Part shown: positions 16,748 to 25,767 of the stretch, piece by piece | How the letters are laid out: each line of letters opens with the position of its first letter | How positions within the stretch are numbered: the stretch's first letter is position 1 | Source of the DNA: an uncultured Bacteroidota bacterium | Lineage (GTDB): Bacteria; Bacteroidota; Bacteroidia; Flavobacteriales; Flavobacteriaceae | Assembly (NCBI GenBank): GCA_902536935.1 | Contig: CACAZM010000009.1 | Coordinates: 1 to 59,134, forward strand | Direction of reading: 5' to 3' | Length of the DNA: 59,134 bases | Made by a program: the position numbers and the translations under genes | The notes under the pieces: generated by a model | Database searches by the model: none | Told to the model about the DNA's origin: nothing | What the model saw: the letters and a program-made list of their open reading frames with translations, nothing else

Positions 16748-18013
16748 ATGAAGGTACTTATATTGGGAAGCGGTGGTCGGGAATACACATTCTGTCACCA
16801 ACTGGCAAAAAGCCCACACCAACCAAAATTATTTATTGCACCTGGCAATGCAGGAACGGCTTATTTTGGCACAAATATTGACGTGTCACCCACAGACTTT
16901 GAAGGGCTTAAACAAGCGGTGCTCGCTCACGAGATCGAAATGGTTATTGTTGGTCCTGAAGTTCCATTGGTGGAAGGGGTAGTTGATTTTTTTATTACCG
17001 ATAAAGTGCTTGCACATATTCCTGTGATTGGGCCCTCTAAAAAAGGGGCAGAACTTGAAGGGAGTAAGGAGTTTGCCAAGGCCTTTATGCAACGCCACAA
17101 TATTCCCACTGCTGCTTATAAAAGCTTTACTAAAGACACCCTTGCGGAAGGTATTGCCTATCTTGAGTCTATAACACCTCCCTATGTCCTGAAAGCCGAT
17201 GGCTTGGCAGCTGGAAAGGGGGTGGTGATTCTCAATGAGCTTGCTGGTGCCAAATCGGAACTAACCGCCATGCTTGCAGAGGCCAAGTTTGGAGAAGCCA
17301 GTCAAAAGGTGGTGATTGAAGAGTTTTTGGATGGGATTGAGTTGTCTTGTTTTATACTCACTGACGGTAAATCTTACAAAATATTACCTATGGCTAAGGA
17401 TTATAAACGCATTGGGGAAGGAGACACAGGACTTAACACAGGAGGTATGGGTGCCGTTTCACCGGTTCCGTTTGCCGATGAGGCCTTTTTGCAAAAGATT
17501 AAAGAGCAAGTTATCGCGCCGACCATCCTTGGACTCAAGCAAGATGAAATTCCCTATGTGGGCTTCGTCTTTATAGGACTGATCAAAGTCGGAGAAAATC
17601 CCAAAGTGATTGAGTACAATGTCCGTATGGGCGATCCCGAAACTCAAGTGGTCTTACCGCGCATCCAAAATGACTTATTTGAATTGTTACAAGCCACAGC
17701 TTTTGGAACGCTCGATGGCATAAATTTGTCGATAGACAAGCGCTCTGTTTCAACCATAGTTGCTGTTTCTGGGGGTTACCCCGAGAGTTATGAAAAAGGA
17801 AAGACGATTCGTGGAATTGGACCAAGTGATTTTGTTGTCCATGCCGGAACAGCCATTGTTGATGAGGAATTGGTCACGAGCGGAGGACGAGTCTTATCCG
17901 CAACGGGCATTGGGAATGACCATAACCAAGCTATTGAGCAGAGCTATCAGGCCTTAGCCAAGATTGATTTCGAAGGAATATATTACAGAAAAGATATCGG
18001 GTTCGACTTATAA
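16748..18013 (+). CDS. purD: Phosphoribosylamine--glycine ligase
   Basis: ATP-grasp enzyme making glycinamide ribonucleotide in purine synthesis. The 421 residues match the family. Visible: MKVLILGSGGRE at the N-terminus, VGPEVPLVEGVVDFF, GPSKKGAELEGSKEFAKAFM, LKADGLAAGKGVVI (ATP-grasp loop), EFLDGIELSCF, LNTGGMGAVSPV, EYNVRMGDPETQVVLPR and the C-terminal GRVLSATGIG. One oddity is GREYTF where most PurD proteins have GREH. It ends overlapping by 6 bases, tail to tail, with the small membrane-protein gene on the other strand. Confidence 0.97.
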   Translation: MKVLILGSGGREYTFCHQLAKSPHQPKLFIAPGNAGTAYFGTNIDVSPTDFEGLKQAVLAHEIEMVIVGPEVPLVEGVVDFFITDKVLAHIPVIGPSKKGAELEGSKEFAKAFMQRHNIPTAAYKSFTKDTLAEGIAYLESITPPYVLKADGLAAGKGVVILNELAGAKSELTAMLAEAKFGEASQKVVIEEFLDGIELSCFILTDGKSYKILPMAKDYKRIGEGDTGLNTGGMGAVSPVPFADEAFLQKIKEQVIAPTILGLKQDEIPYVGFVFIGLIKVGENPKVIEYNVRMGDPETQVVLPRIQNDLFELLQATAFGTLDGINLSIDKRSVSTIVAVSGGYPESYEKGKTIRGIGPSDFVVHAGTAIVDEELVTSGGRVLSATGIGNDHNQAIEQSYQALAKIDFEGIYYRKDIGFDL

Positions 18014-18235
18014 AAAGGAATGCGAGGTAGAGTCTGTATCCTCTTCGCCTCTGTCGTTAAATTTTTTAAGCTGTAGAATCCAATAGGTCGTTGCGGCAAA
18101 TCCAATTCCCAGAAATACCCAGTTTATGCCATTGGCTAAAAACCAACTTGTAAGTTCGAGCTCACGTAATAGGTTGAGGGGGACAAATAAGATTTCTTGA
18201 AAGAGATAAGCAATCGTTTCGAAAAAGGCTTTCAT
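18008..18235 (-). CDS. Small conserved membrane protein (DUF6341-like)
   Basis: A 75-residue protein from the ATG at 18235. An amphipathic N-terminus (MKAFFETIAYLFQEILFVPLN, read in two parts) precedes LELTSWFLANGINWVFLGIGFAATTYWILQL, one clear transmembrane helix with flanking aromatic residues. The tail is charged and ends in TSHSFL. I recognise this as a small Bacteroidota-restricted family, probably DUF6341, commonly near purD; function unknown. A longer reading from a TTG at 18259 is rejected because a TAnnTTTG box sits across it. It is convergent with purD and overlaps its stop. Confidence 0.75.
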   Translation of the reverse strand: MKAFFETIAYLFQEILFVPLNLLRELELTSWFLANGINWVFLGIGFAATTYWILQLKKFNDRGEEDTDSTSHSFL

Positions 18236-18256
18236 TTTTTCAGTGTTTTGTGGGGA

Positions 18257-18264
18257 CAAAAATA
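18257..18264 (-). promoter_or_regulatory. -7 box (TATTTTTG) for the small membrane-protein gene
   Basis: Full TAnnTTTG match on the minus strand, 21 bases before the ATG at 18235. No clear -33 element was seen. Confidence 0.45.
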
Positions 18265-18298
18265 AGGTACTGATGGATGAGATACAACCCAGACCAAT

Positions 18299-18306
18299 TA
18301 TATTTG
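18299..18306 (+). promoter_or_regulatory. -7 box (TATATTTG) upstream of the GT9 gene
   Basis: Full TAnnTTTG match in the 118-base divergent gap, 71 bases ahead of the ATG at 18378. The rest of the gap is A/T-rich with no gene. Confidence 0.35.
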
Positions 18307-18377
18307 ATAAAAAATCAAATGAAAATGTAAAATGACTAAAACATAAACATAGTTTTTATAATTTATAATCGGATTAG

Positions 18378-19400
18378 ATGGGCAAACCAAAACACCTTAT
18401 GATTTTTCGTTTTTCGGCCATGGGAGACGTGGCGATGATGGTGCCTGTGTTGCGCTGTTTATACGCTCAAAACCAGAACATACAGGTTACATTAGTTACC
18501 CGAAAACGTTTTGCACCTATTTTCAAGGAGTTCAATCAATTACAAATCATTACAACGGACTTTATTGGAAAACATAAGGGGCTTAAAGGACTCTATCGTT
18601 TGTATAAAGAGCTCAAACAAATCAAACCTCGTTGCATAGCCGATATACACAACAACTTATCCAGTCGTATACTTCGTTTGTTTTTTAAACTATCGTTTAC
18701 AAGAGTGAAGGCAATTGACAATGGCTATCTAGAGCTCAAACGACTGATTCACCCAACAAAAAAGACAATGAAACCGCTCACCCCACAGTACTACCGATAT
18801 GTGGAAGTGTTTTCCCGTTTAGGCTTTGCGCTTGATGTCAACAAGCATAAATTTCCAATTAAACCAGGTCTTCAAAAATCGAGTTTGGAACTCGAACTTC
18901 CAGCCGACAGAAAATGGATTGGGATTGCGCCCTTTGCTTCACACCCTGGCAAAACATATCCCCTTGACTTGATGCAAAAGGTAGTGGGCTATCTTCAACA
19001 GCAGCACACGGTCTTTCTGTTTGGTCATGGTTCAAAGGAAACTGCGCAAATCCATATTTGGGCCAAGGCCTATCCCCATGTGATTCCGCATGCTTTGGAG
19101 ATGCCTTTTTCGGATCAGCTCGATTTGATTGCGAATCTCGATGCCATGATTTCGATGGATTCAGCCAATGGTCATTTGGCAGCCAATTTTGGGGTGCCAG
19201 TCATTACACTGTGGGGCATGACACACCCCTTTCTAGGATTTTCTGCATTTGGACAAAACAACCACGTCCTTGTCAATCGAGAAAAGTTTCCCAAAGTACC
19301 CACCTCGGCCAATGGCAAAAAGGTACCTAAAGGGTATAAAGATGCCATGCGGACCATCACTCCAGAGGAGGTCATTGAAATGGTTTTGGAAAAGATCTAG
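18378..19400 (+). CDS. Glycosyltransferase family 9 (heptosyltransferase-like)
   Basis: A 340-residue GT-B enzyme of the ADP-heptose:LPS heptosyltransferase family. N-terminal LMIFRFSAMGDVAMMVPVLRCL is the family's first strand plus the S-A-x-G-D acceptor loop. The C-terminal half has IGIAPFASHPGKTYPLDLM, VFLFGHGSKE and SMDSANGHLAANFGVPVITLWGMTHP, the nucleotide-binding signature (usually D-T-G-x-x-H, here D-S-A-N-G-H). It acts at the cytoplasmic membrane face on LPS inner core or a similar acceptor. The stop directly abuts, with no spacer, the stop of the convergent ferredoxin reductase. Confidence 0.88.
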   Translation: MGKPKHLMIFRFSAMGDVAMMVPVLRCLYAQNQNIQVTLVTRKRFAPIFKEFNQLQIITTDFIGKHKGLKGLYRLYKELKQIKPRCIADIHNNLSSRILRLFFKLSFTRVKAIDNGYLELKRLIHPTKKTMKPLTPQYYRYVEVFSRLGFALDVNKHKFPIKPGLQKSSLELELPADRKWIGIAPFASHPGKTYPLDLMQKVVGYLQQQHTVFLFGHGSKETAQIHIWAKAYPHVIPHALEMPFSDQLDLIANLDAMISMDSANGHLAANFGVPVITLWGMTHPFLGFSAFGQNNHVLVNREKFPKVPTSANGKKVPKGYKDAMRTITPEEVIEMVLEKI

Positions 19401-20435
19401 TTATACGTCGTCAAAGTCAACGACCACACGCTCACTTGTACAGCTTGCCTGACAGGTCAATATAAGGCCTTCAGCTACCTCACTATCGGAAAGAATCTGA
19501 TTGCCGGCCATACTGACCTCGCCTTCTTTTATGCGCCCAATACAACTTCCACAAACCCCGCCTTGGCAGGAATAAGGGGGGTCGAAACCAGCATCGATGG
19601 CAGCTTCCAATACGGTCTTGCTCGCATCGGCAGAAAAAGGATGTCTTTCATCGTCTAATACCACTTCATACTGCACGAACCCTTCCAACGAACGGTCGAT
19701 TTCAACACCCCCAGTGAAGTGCTCCACATGAATATTTTCATCACGCACGCCAGAGTCGGAGAGGGCTTGTACAGAGGCTTCAATCATTCCAGTAGGCCCA
19801 CAGACATAAAAATCATCAAAGTTTAATTGGCTAAACAAGGTGTTTCGCACATAGTTGATGTGAGACATATCAATCCGCCCAAAAAGGGCATCAGTCGTTT
19901 TCTCTCGACTGTAGATATGCACAATTTCAAAGCGTTGATCGTATACGGTTTGTAGGGTTTGCAATTCATCCGCAAACATCTTGTCGTCTTTCGATCGATT
20001 TCCATACACCAACACCACTTTTCCTTCTGTTTTTTTGAGGGCAGTCTTAGCAATTGATAAGATAGGAGTTATCCCACTCCCCGCAGCCAGCAACAAAAGG
20101 TTATTCTTTCCGTTGGGTTCATAGACAAATCGCCCCTCAGGAGCACCCACTTCAAAGGTGTCACCAACTTTGATTTGTGTATTGGCATAATTGGAAAACA
20201 ATCCGTTTGGGATGGCTTTAATCCCCACACGTAAAACCCCTTCGTGCGGCGCACTACAAAGCGAATAGGATCGTCTAACTTGCTCACCATCAATATTATG
20301 ACACAGGGTAAGGTATTGCCCAGCCTTGAACGAAAAGGGTTGTCTAAGTTCTTTTGGTATGAAAAACGAAATGGCAACAGCATCATCAGTCAGGCGCTGA
20401 ATTTCCTTAACTTGTAAAGGGTGGTGTCCAGGCAT
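19401..20435 (-). CDS. Ferredoxin-NADP reductase-type flavoprotein with C-terminal 2Fe-2S domain (PaaE-like)
   Basis: A 344-residue electron-transfer protein. The FAD domain carries the RRSYSLCSAP motif, followed by an NAD(P) domain with LLAAGSGITPILSI and VYGNRSKDDKMFADEL, and FYVCGPTGMIEA. The C-terminal plant-type ferredoxin has YSCQGGVCGSC (C-x4-C-x2-C) and a fourth cysteine in LTCQA. This order is that of PaaE and related oxygenase reductases. No oxygenase genes are nearby, so in this lineage it may feed a desaturase, hydroxylase or other acceptor elsewhere. The start at 20435 (MPGHHPLQVKEI) is chosen because the promoter lies immediately upstream, inside the longer frame. Confidence 0.9.
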   Translation of the reverse strand: MPGHHPLQVKEIQRLTDDAVAISFFIPKELRQPFSFKAGQYLTLCHNIDGEQVRRSYSLCSAPHEGVLRVGIKAIPNGLFSNYANTQIKVGDTFEVGAPEGRFVYEPNGKNNLLLLAAGSGITPILSIAKTALKKTEGKVVLVYGNRSKDDKMFADELQTLQTVYDQRFEIVHIYSREKTTDALFGRIDMSHINYVRNTLFSQLNFDDFYVCGPTGMIEASVQALSDSGVRDENIHVEHFTGGVEIDRSLEGFVQYEVVLDDERHPFSADASKTVLEAAIDAGFDPPYSCQGGVCGSCIGRIKEGEVSMAGNQILSDSEVAEGLILTCQASCTSERVVVDFDDV

Positions 20436-20449
20436 AGAGAATTTTTTTA

Positions 20450-20484
20450 CAAACATATAAAAATGATATCTTTGATAGTCCAAA
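20450..20484 (-). promoter_or_regulatory. Complete flavobacterial promoter for the ferredoxin reductase gene
   Basis: On the minus strand TTTG (20484-20481), a 23-base spacer, then TATGTTTG (20457-20450), the consensus TTG-N(17-23)-TAnnTTTG. The ATG is 15 bases downstream. It overlaps the opposite-strand promoter of the DUF5687 gene. Confidence 0.55.
20467..20474 (+). promoter_or_regulatory. -7 box (TATCTTTG) for the DUF5687/ABC operon
   Basis: Full TAnnTTTG match 18 bases before the chosen ATG at 20493. It lies within the spacer of the opposing promoter. It covers the alternative ATG at 20463, which argues for the 20493 start. Confidence 0.5.
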
Positions 20485-20492
20485 AAAAACCT

Positions 20493-21968
20493 ATGTTTCT
20501 TCGATTATTGCAACTTCAATGGAAATCATATCGACGATCTGCCGCATTTACATCGGGTGTGATTACTTCTGTTTTTTATTTTTTTGGAATGCTGTTTTTT
20601 ATCGGCATGTTCATTTTTTTGGGCAATATTAGCTTTAAAATATTAGATGAAGGAATTGGGGTTGAGCCCTTGACTTTTGTCAATCAATACATGATTTATG
20701 GGACCTCTTTTTGGGTAGTTTGGCGTTATTTTATTCAAAAAATGCCAGTGCTAAATATTCAGGCCCTGTTGTCCTTACCGATCAAAGAGAATACGATTGT
20801 CCATTACGCACTTGGGCCAACGGCATTTTCTTTTTTTAATGTCTCAAATGCGTTTTTCTTTATACCCTTTTCCATTGATTTACTAGACAACGGATATCCA
20901 TTTTCTCAAGTACTGAGCTGGCATTTGGCAATAGTAGCAATCGTCTTTTGCACCAACTATCTCAATATCCTAATCAACGATCGCAATGATGTGTTTTATG
21001 GGGGTGCAGTGATTTTGGTTTTGTTTGCTGTTTTTCAGCGCTACGAAATCTTTGACATCACTACTTACACAGGCCCAGTATTTGACAGGTTTTACAATGA
21101 CCCAATTTACGCTCTTATTCCTTGGTTGATACTTTTATTGCTATACCGATCGACCTTTACTCATTTTAAGCGAAGAATGTATCTCGACGCAGGATTGCAA
21201 GTCATCAAAAAAGATGCGCAACAGATTCGATTGGGGTGGCTCAATCGTTTTGGGCGAACGGCTATTTTTGTGAAAAATGACATCAAACTAATTTTGCGAA
21301 ACAAACGTTCCAAAATGACACTTTGGATTTCTCTAATGTTTTTATTTTATGGGCTTTTATTTTTTACAGACTCATCAGGGGGCTTGTATGATAATCCTGT
21401 CTGGAAAATTTTTGCAGGAATTTTTGTTTCTGGTGGGTTTTTGTTCACCTTCGGCCAATATGTACCGAGTTGGGACAGCGCCTATTACCCTCTAATGATG
21501 AGCCAAAATATTGTCTATCGCGAATATTTGAACGCTAAGTGGTCTATGATTACAATCGCCACAGTTTTAAGTACACTACTGGGGACTTTTTATTTGCTTT
21601 TTGGCTTGGATGCTTATGCTGCTATTCTTACGGGAGCGATTTATAATATTGGCATTAATGGCTATTTGGTCCTGCTTTCAGGGGCCTATATCAAAACACC
21701 AATCGATTTGACATCGACCAAAAAGCCTTTTGGCGACAAACAGGCATTTAATGCAAAGACCTTGCTATTGACTTTACCAAAACTTTTTTTACCAATGGTT
21801 CTTTATTTCGCTGGGAGTTTTTTTGGAGGGGAATGGGCTGGTTTTATGACAGTTGCTTTTACAGGGATCCTCGGATATTTTTTAAAAAACAAGGTCTTCG
21901 ATTTGATAGAGACGCTGTATAAAACAGAAAAGTACAAAACCCTAAATGCATATAAACAAAACACATGA
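20493..21968 (+). CDS. DUF5687-family multi-pass membrane protein (ABC exporter permease)
   Basis: A 491-residue integral membrane protein with about 10-12 predicted helices, beginning FLRLLQLQWKSYRRSAAF, a cytoplasmic basic segment before the first helix, as in DUF5687 proteins of Bacteroidota. A central soluble, basic stretch (FKRRMYLDAGLQVIKKDAQ, then RTAIFVKNDIKLILRNKRSK) separates two membrane halves. The ABC ATPase downstream overlaps by 4 bases, so this is the membrane component of a two-gene transporter. Substrate unknown. Family assignment is by recollection of sequence character and context. Confidence 0.75.
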   Translation: MFLRLLQLQWKSYRRSAAFTSGVITSVFYFFGMLFFIGMFIFLGNISFKILDEGIGVEPLTFVNQYMIYGTSFWVVWRYFIQKMPVLNIQALLSLPIKENTIVHYALGPTAFSFFNVSNAFFFIPFSIDLLDNGYPFSQVLSWHLAIVAIVFCTNYLNILINDRNDVFYGGAVILVLFAVFQRYEIFDITTYTGPVFDRFYNDPIYALIPWLILLLLYRSTFTHFKRRMYLDAGLQVIKKDAQQIRLGWLNRFGRTAIFVKNDIKLILRNKRSKMTLWISLMFLFYGLLFFTDSSGGLYDNPVWKIFAGIFVSGGFLFTFGQYVPSWDSAYYPLMMSQNIVYREYLNAKWSMITIATVLSTLLGTFYLLFGLDAYAAILTGAIYNIGINGYLVLLSGAYIKTPIDLTSTKKPFGDKQAFNAKTLLLTLPKLFLPMVLYFAGSFFGGEWAGFMTVAFTGILGYFLKNKVFDLIETLYKTEKYKTLNAYKQNT

Positions 21969-22660
21969 TTAGAATTGATCAATTGACAAAACGCTACGGA
22001 GACACGACCGTTCTCAACATTCCTGAAATGGATATTCCCAAGGGTCAAGTTTTTGGACTTGTGGGGAACAACGGGGCCGGAAAAACAACACTGTTCAGTT
22101 TACTACTCGACTTGATCCAAGCTACTGAAGGAACAGTAAAGATTGACCAGGCTGATGTGAGCAATTCAGAAGCCTGGAAGACAAATACTGCTGCCTTTTT
22201 AGACGATAGCTTTTTAATCGGTTATTTGACTCCGGAGGAGTATTTTTATTTCATAGGCGAATTACGCAAGGTTTCAAAAGAGGATGTTGACGAATTATTG
22301 GCTGGGTATGCTGATTTTTTTAATGATGAGATTCTAAACAAAAAGAAATATATCCGTGACTTGTCGAAAGGAAACCAAAAGAAAGTGGGTGTGGTTGCAA
22401 CCTTTATTGGCGCCCCCGAACTCTTGATTCTCGACGAACCCTTTGCCAATCTAGACCCCACAACTCAAATTCGGCTTAAAGAACTTTTGAGCGAAAAAGG
22501 AAAAGATACAAACACAACCATTCTGATTTCGAGCCATGATATTCAGCACGTGACAGAGGTTTGTGAACGCATAGCGGTCTTGGAAAAAGGGGAAATTGTT
22601 AAAGACCTACAAACTACAGCGAAAACATTAAAAGAACTCGAGGCGTTTTTTACCAAATAA
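21965..22660 (+). CDS. ABC transporter ATP-binding protein
   Basis: A 231-residue nucleotide-binding domain. Walker A is GNNGAGKTT (34-42). The ABC signature LSKGNQKKV (133-141) is a variant of LSGGQ typical of ABC-2-type exporters. Walker B and catalytic glutamate are in LLILDEPFANLDP (153-165), and the switch His is in SSHDIQHV. The cytoplasmic protein pairs with the DUF5687 permease, whose stop overlaps its start. Substrate not predictable. Confidence 0.93.
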   Translation: MIRIDQLTKRYGDTTVLNIPEMDIPKGQVFGLVGNNGAGKTTLFSLLLDLIQATEGTVKIDQADVSNSEAWKTNTAAFLDDSFLIGYLTPEEYFYFIGELRKVSKEDVDELLAGYADFFNDEILNKKKYIRDLSKGNQKKVGVVATFIGAPELLILDEPFANLDPTTQIRLKELLSEKGKDTNTTILISSHDIQHVTEVCERIAVLEKGEIVKDLQTTAKTLKELEAFFTK

Positions 22661-22704
22661 ACAAGATGCCCATACCAAACCGCCAAAATAAGAGTTTTAT
22701 CTAC

Positions 22705-25149
22705 ATGAAACATATGTTTATTGTAGCGATTGTATTTCTTTTCCTTGCCAGTTGTTCAACGCGCAAGGATCGAGCGCTAAACAGGGCCTATCATCAAACG
22801 ACCACCAAATTTAATGTACTCTTCAACGGAGACGAAGCCATTGCTGCTGGAATCGAAGCAGAAATCGCATCTCACCAACCCAATTTTTGGGAGCAGTTGC
22901 CCGTAGAACCCTTTTCTTTAGTGGATTTGTTTACCCTCAGCCCTAAAGAAAACGCCAACTTTTCAAGAGGAGAAGAAAAAGCGGTAATCGCTGTGCAAAA
23001 GCACAGCATGCAATTTGGTAACGAACAGCGCAATCAACAAATTGATGAGGCCTATATATTGCTAGGCAAGGCGCGCTATTACAACGGTAGATACCTCCAA
23101 GCCCTAGACGCTTTCAATTATATCATTGACCAGCTGCCAAACACAAGCAGTGAAAATAAAGCCCAGCTTTGGAAAGCCAAAGTCTTTATTCAGCTTTTAC
23201 AAGAACAACGAGCCATTGCCATTCTTAAGGAGCTAGTGTCTAACTCCGAACTCACTTTAGCCGAATTAGCCGACGCTTCTGCTTATTTGGCAAAGGCACA
23301 CCTTGCCCTCAACCAACCCCAACAAGCGACCCAACCACTTTACAATGCAGCCGCCATTACAAAAGACAACGCCACCCGCGCACGATACTACTATCTTCTT
23401 GGACAATTGCATGATAATCTAGAACAACGAGACTCGGCAGCGGCCGCCTACCAAAGGGTAATCGATCTCAATCGACGTATTCCCAGAATCTATTGGATAC
23501 ATGCGAAACTAAATCAGTTAAACACCAGCCAAGCAGACGAGGAAACTGTGCAGAAACAATACAGCAAGTTGACCAAAAACGAGGAAAACAAACGCTACTT
23601 GGATAAAATTCATTTTAGCCATGCGCTATACAGCTTGTCAACCAATGACACCCTTTCTGCCAAAGAGCTGATCAATGCAAGTCTGCGAACAAACACCAAA
23701 GACAAGATTTTAAAAGGATTGGCTTACGAAACCATGGGGAATGTGTTTTTTGAAGAAAATCAATTTGTTCTTTCTGGGGCATATCTAGACAGCACCCTAC
23801 AAGTCTTGCCTCCCAAAACACGTAAGTATCGAAAAATCAAACGCAAAAGAGACAAGCTCAACGACATTATCGATTATGAGACCACTCGACAAACGACAGA
23901 CAGCTTGTTGGTTCTAATCGATAAAACACCAGAGGAGCAAACCGCTATATTTGAAAGTTATATCAAAGCCCTCAAAACAGCAGATTCACTTCGATTTGTC
24001 CAGCAAGAACGACAACAGCAATTGGCTGCCAATACTTCTTTTTTTGACAGTGATTTCTATTTCTACAACCGAACGGCTCGGACTCGTGGAGAGAGTGAGT
24101 TTTATCGCATTTGGGGGAATATCAAAAAAACAGACAACTGGCGGTATTCGAGCTTGCAATCTGTTGCATTCAACCCAGAAGAAAGTGCGCCTGAAGATGA
24201 AGCTGAGGAGAAACCACTTGACCCCCGTTATATTGTTGAAACCTATACAAGTCAGATTCCTTCAGTCGAAGCCAAAGACAGTTTGAGTCAAGTGCGCAAT
24301 GTGGCTTATTTTGACGCAGGCCTGGCCTACAAAGAACAGTTTGGGGCCTATCCACAAGCCAAAGACCGACTGCATACACTCCTATCTCTGGACACCGAAT
24401 ACAATTTACCGTCTTTATACCACCTTTATCAAATCGAGTTGGAAACAGCTGGAGACCAAGCAGCGGCCTATAAAAATCGCATTATCACAGAATATCCGGA
24501 CTCCCAATACGCCATGATCCTTCAAAATCCCGAGGCTATGGAGGAAGCTTTGAGCCGTTTTGAGGAACGATACACTGCGCTTGAATACCGTTTTAAAGCC
24601 CAAGCTTTCGAAGAGGTTATAGATGAGTGCTTTACGGCTATGCTATCATTACAAGACGAGACCTTTCGCTCTCGCTTTGCCTTGTTACGAGCTCATGCAA
24701 TCGGTCGATTGGATGGTATTACTGCATATCAAACGGCCCTTTCTGAAGTCGCACTATCGTTTCCCAACCAAGAAGCAGGTGAAGAAGCCAGTAAACGACT
24801 GCTAGAAATCAAAAATCTCACTCCAAATCATGCTGAAGAAGGTGATCGTTATTTGGTTTATTTTGTGTTTGATCGAAAAGGTCACGACACTACTAAACGC
24901 ATACAAACCAAAGTAAAAGAAACGATTTCTTCTCAGGGTCTCCAACGAACGGTAAGTGCAACGATTGATGTGCTTGACAGACAAACCGAGTTGTTGGTGG
25001 TTCAGCGATTTACATCCGATGACCAAGCAACTGACTATCGCGAAAATTTGCTAAGAGTTCACCCAGAATTGCGTAAAATCAAAAATTTTGTAGCTTTGAC
25101 ATCCACTTTGCGTGATATCCTTATTTTCAAAGATGTAAGCAAAGAATAG
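22705..25149 (+). CDS. sprE: SprE/PorW-type TPR lipoprotein of type IX secretion/gliding
   Basis: An 814-residue periplasmic lipoprotein, from MKHMFIVAIVFLFLASC with a lipobox cysteine near residue 17. STRKDRALNRAYHQTTTKFNVLFNGDEA after it is the recognisable SprE/PorW start (shown as two adjoining stretches). Tetratricopeptide-like helical repeats run through the body (YILLGKARYYNGRYLQAL; YLAKAHLALNQPQQAT; YYYLLGQLHDN). In Flavobacterium johnsoniae SprE is needed for gliding and T9SS; in Porphyromonas PorW links the outer-membrane and inner parts of the machine. An ATG at 22666 would add 13 residues before the signal peptide and is less likely. It follows the ABC gene and is 5 bases ahead of a bactofilin, a flavobacterial order I recognise. 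Confidence 0.85.
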   Translation: MKHMFIVAIVFLFLASCSTRKDRALNRAYHQTTTKFNVLFNGDEAIAAGIEAEIASHQPNFWEQLPVEPFSLVDLFTLSPKENANFSRGEEKAVIAVQKHSMQFGNEQRNQQIDEAYILLGKARYYNGRYLQALDAFNYIIDQLPNTSSENKAQLWKAKVFIQLLQEQRAIAILKELVSNSELTLAELADASAYLAKAHLALNQPQQATQPLYNAAAITKDNATRARYYYLLGQLHDNLEQRDSAAAAYQRVIDLNRRIPRIYWIHAKLNQLNTSQADEETVQKQYSKLTKNEENKRYLDKIHFSHALYSLSTNDTLSAKELINASLRTNTKDKILKGLAYETMGNVFFEENQFVLSGAYLDSTLQVLPPKTRKYRKIKRKRDKLNDIIDYETTRQTTDSLLVLIDKTPEEQTAIFESYIKALKTADSLRFVQQERQQQLAANTSFFDSDFYFYNRTARTRGESEFYRIWGNIKKTDNWRYSSLQSVAFNPEESAPEDEAEEKPLDPRYIVETYTSQIPSVEAKDSLSQVRNVAYFDAGLAYKEQFGAYPQAKDRLHTLLSLDTEYNLPSLYHLYQIELETAGDQAAAYKNRIITEYPDSQYAMILQNPEAMEEALSRFEERYTALEYRFKAQAFEEVIDECFTAMLSLQDETFRSRFALLRAHAIGRLDGITAYQTALSEVALSFPNQEAGEEASKRLLEIKNLTPNHAEEGDRYLVYFVFDRKGHDTTKRIQTKVKETISSQGLQRTVSATIDVLDRQTELLVVQRFTSDDQATDYRENLLRVHPELRKIKNFVALTSTLRDILIFKDVSKE

Positions 25150-25154
25150 TCGAA

Positions 25155-25565
25155 ATGAGATTTAAAGCAAAACAACAAATGGACAACTCTAGAAACAACA
25201 TCAAAATCAATTTTATTGAGCCCAATACCAAGGTAATTGGAGAAATCCATTCTGAATCTGATTTTCGTATTGATGGAACTCTTGAAGGAACAGTACAAAC
25301 CACAGGCCGTGTAGTTGTTGGCCAAGAAGGTAAAATTAAAGGTAAAATCATCTGCACAAACGCAGATATCATGGGAACATTTGAGGGAACAATCGAGGCA
25401 TCTAATCTCTTATCCATCAAGGATGAAGGGGTGATCGATGGTAAAGTGATCGTAGGAAAATTGGCGGTTGAAGCAGGCGCAATGCTCAACGCACAGTGTT
25501 TGATGAAAAAAGCCATCAAATCCTTACAGCCCGTCGATGAAGAAAAATCCGAAAAAACCGCATAA
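25155..25565 (+). CDS. Bactofilin (polymer-forming cytoskeletal protein)
   Basis: A 136-residue DUF583 protein. The core (about residues 20-115) is a run of short beta-strands with the bactofilin pattern, for example TKVIGEIHSESDFRIDGTLEG, GRVVVGQEGKIKGKI, ADIMGTFEGTIEAS and GVIDGKVIVGKLAVEAGA. Bactofilins self-assemble into filaments without nucleotide and often position envelope enzymes. Short disordered ends flank the core. The ATG at 25155 and a later one (25179) are both possible. The 3' end overlaps the next gene by 29 bases. Confidence 0.9.
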   Translation: MRFKAKQQMDNSRNNIKINFIEPNTKVIGEIHSESDFRIDGTLEGTVQTTGRVVVGQEGKIKGKIICTNADIMGTFEGTIEASNLLSIKDEGVIDGKVIVGKLAVEAGAMLNAQCLMKKAIKSLQPVDEEKSEKTA

Positions 25566-25767
25566 ACAAAACGTTTTTCGTTGGCTAGCCCTTACTGGCT
25601 ATGTTGTCCAGCTCGGGGTTACAATCTATTGTTCTGCTCGTCTAGGTCAATGGATCGACCTTACTTACCAAACTGATCGAATTTGGACATTGATTTTTGT
25701 TTTGCTGGGTCTTTTCGTTTCCGTAATAATTTTGTTGCAACAACTCAAAACGCTCAATCATGACTAA
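25537..25767 (+). CDS. atpZ: AtpZ/AtpI-family small membrane protein (ATP synthase-associated)
   Basis: A 76-residue protein with a basic N-terminus (MKKNPKKPHKQN) and two transmembrane helices (LALTGYVVQLGVTIYCSARLG; TLIFVLLGLFVSVIILLQQL), the AtpZ/AtpI hairpin pattern. Relatives assist c-ring assembly or Mg2+ handling for the F1Fo ATP synthase. Its start lies 29 bases inside the bactofilin gene and its stop overlaps the next start by 8 bases, so expression is coupled. Symbol given by family only. Confidence 0.75.
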   Translation: MKKNPKKPHKQNVFRWLALTGYVVQLGVTIYCSARLGQWIDLTYQTDRIWTLIFVLLGLFVSVIILLQQLKTLNHD

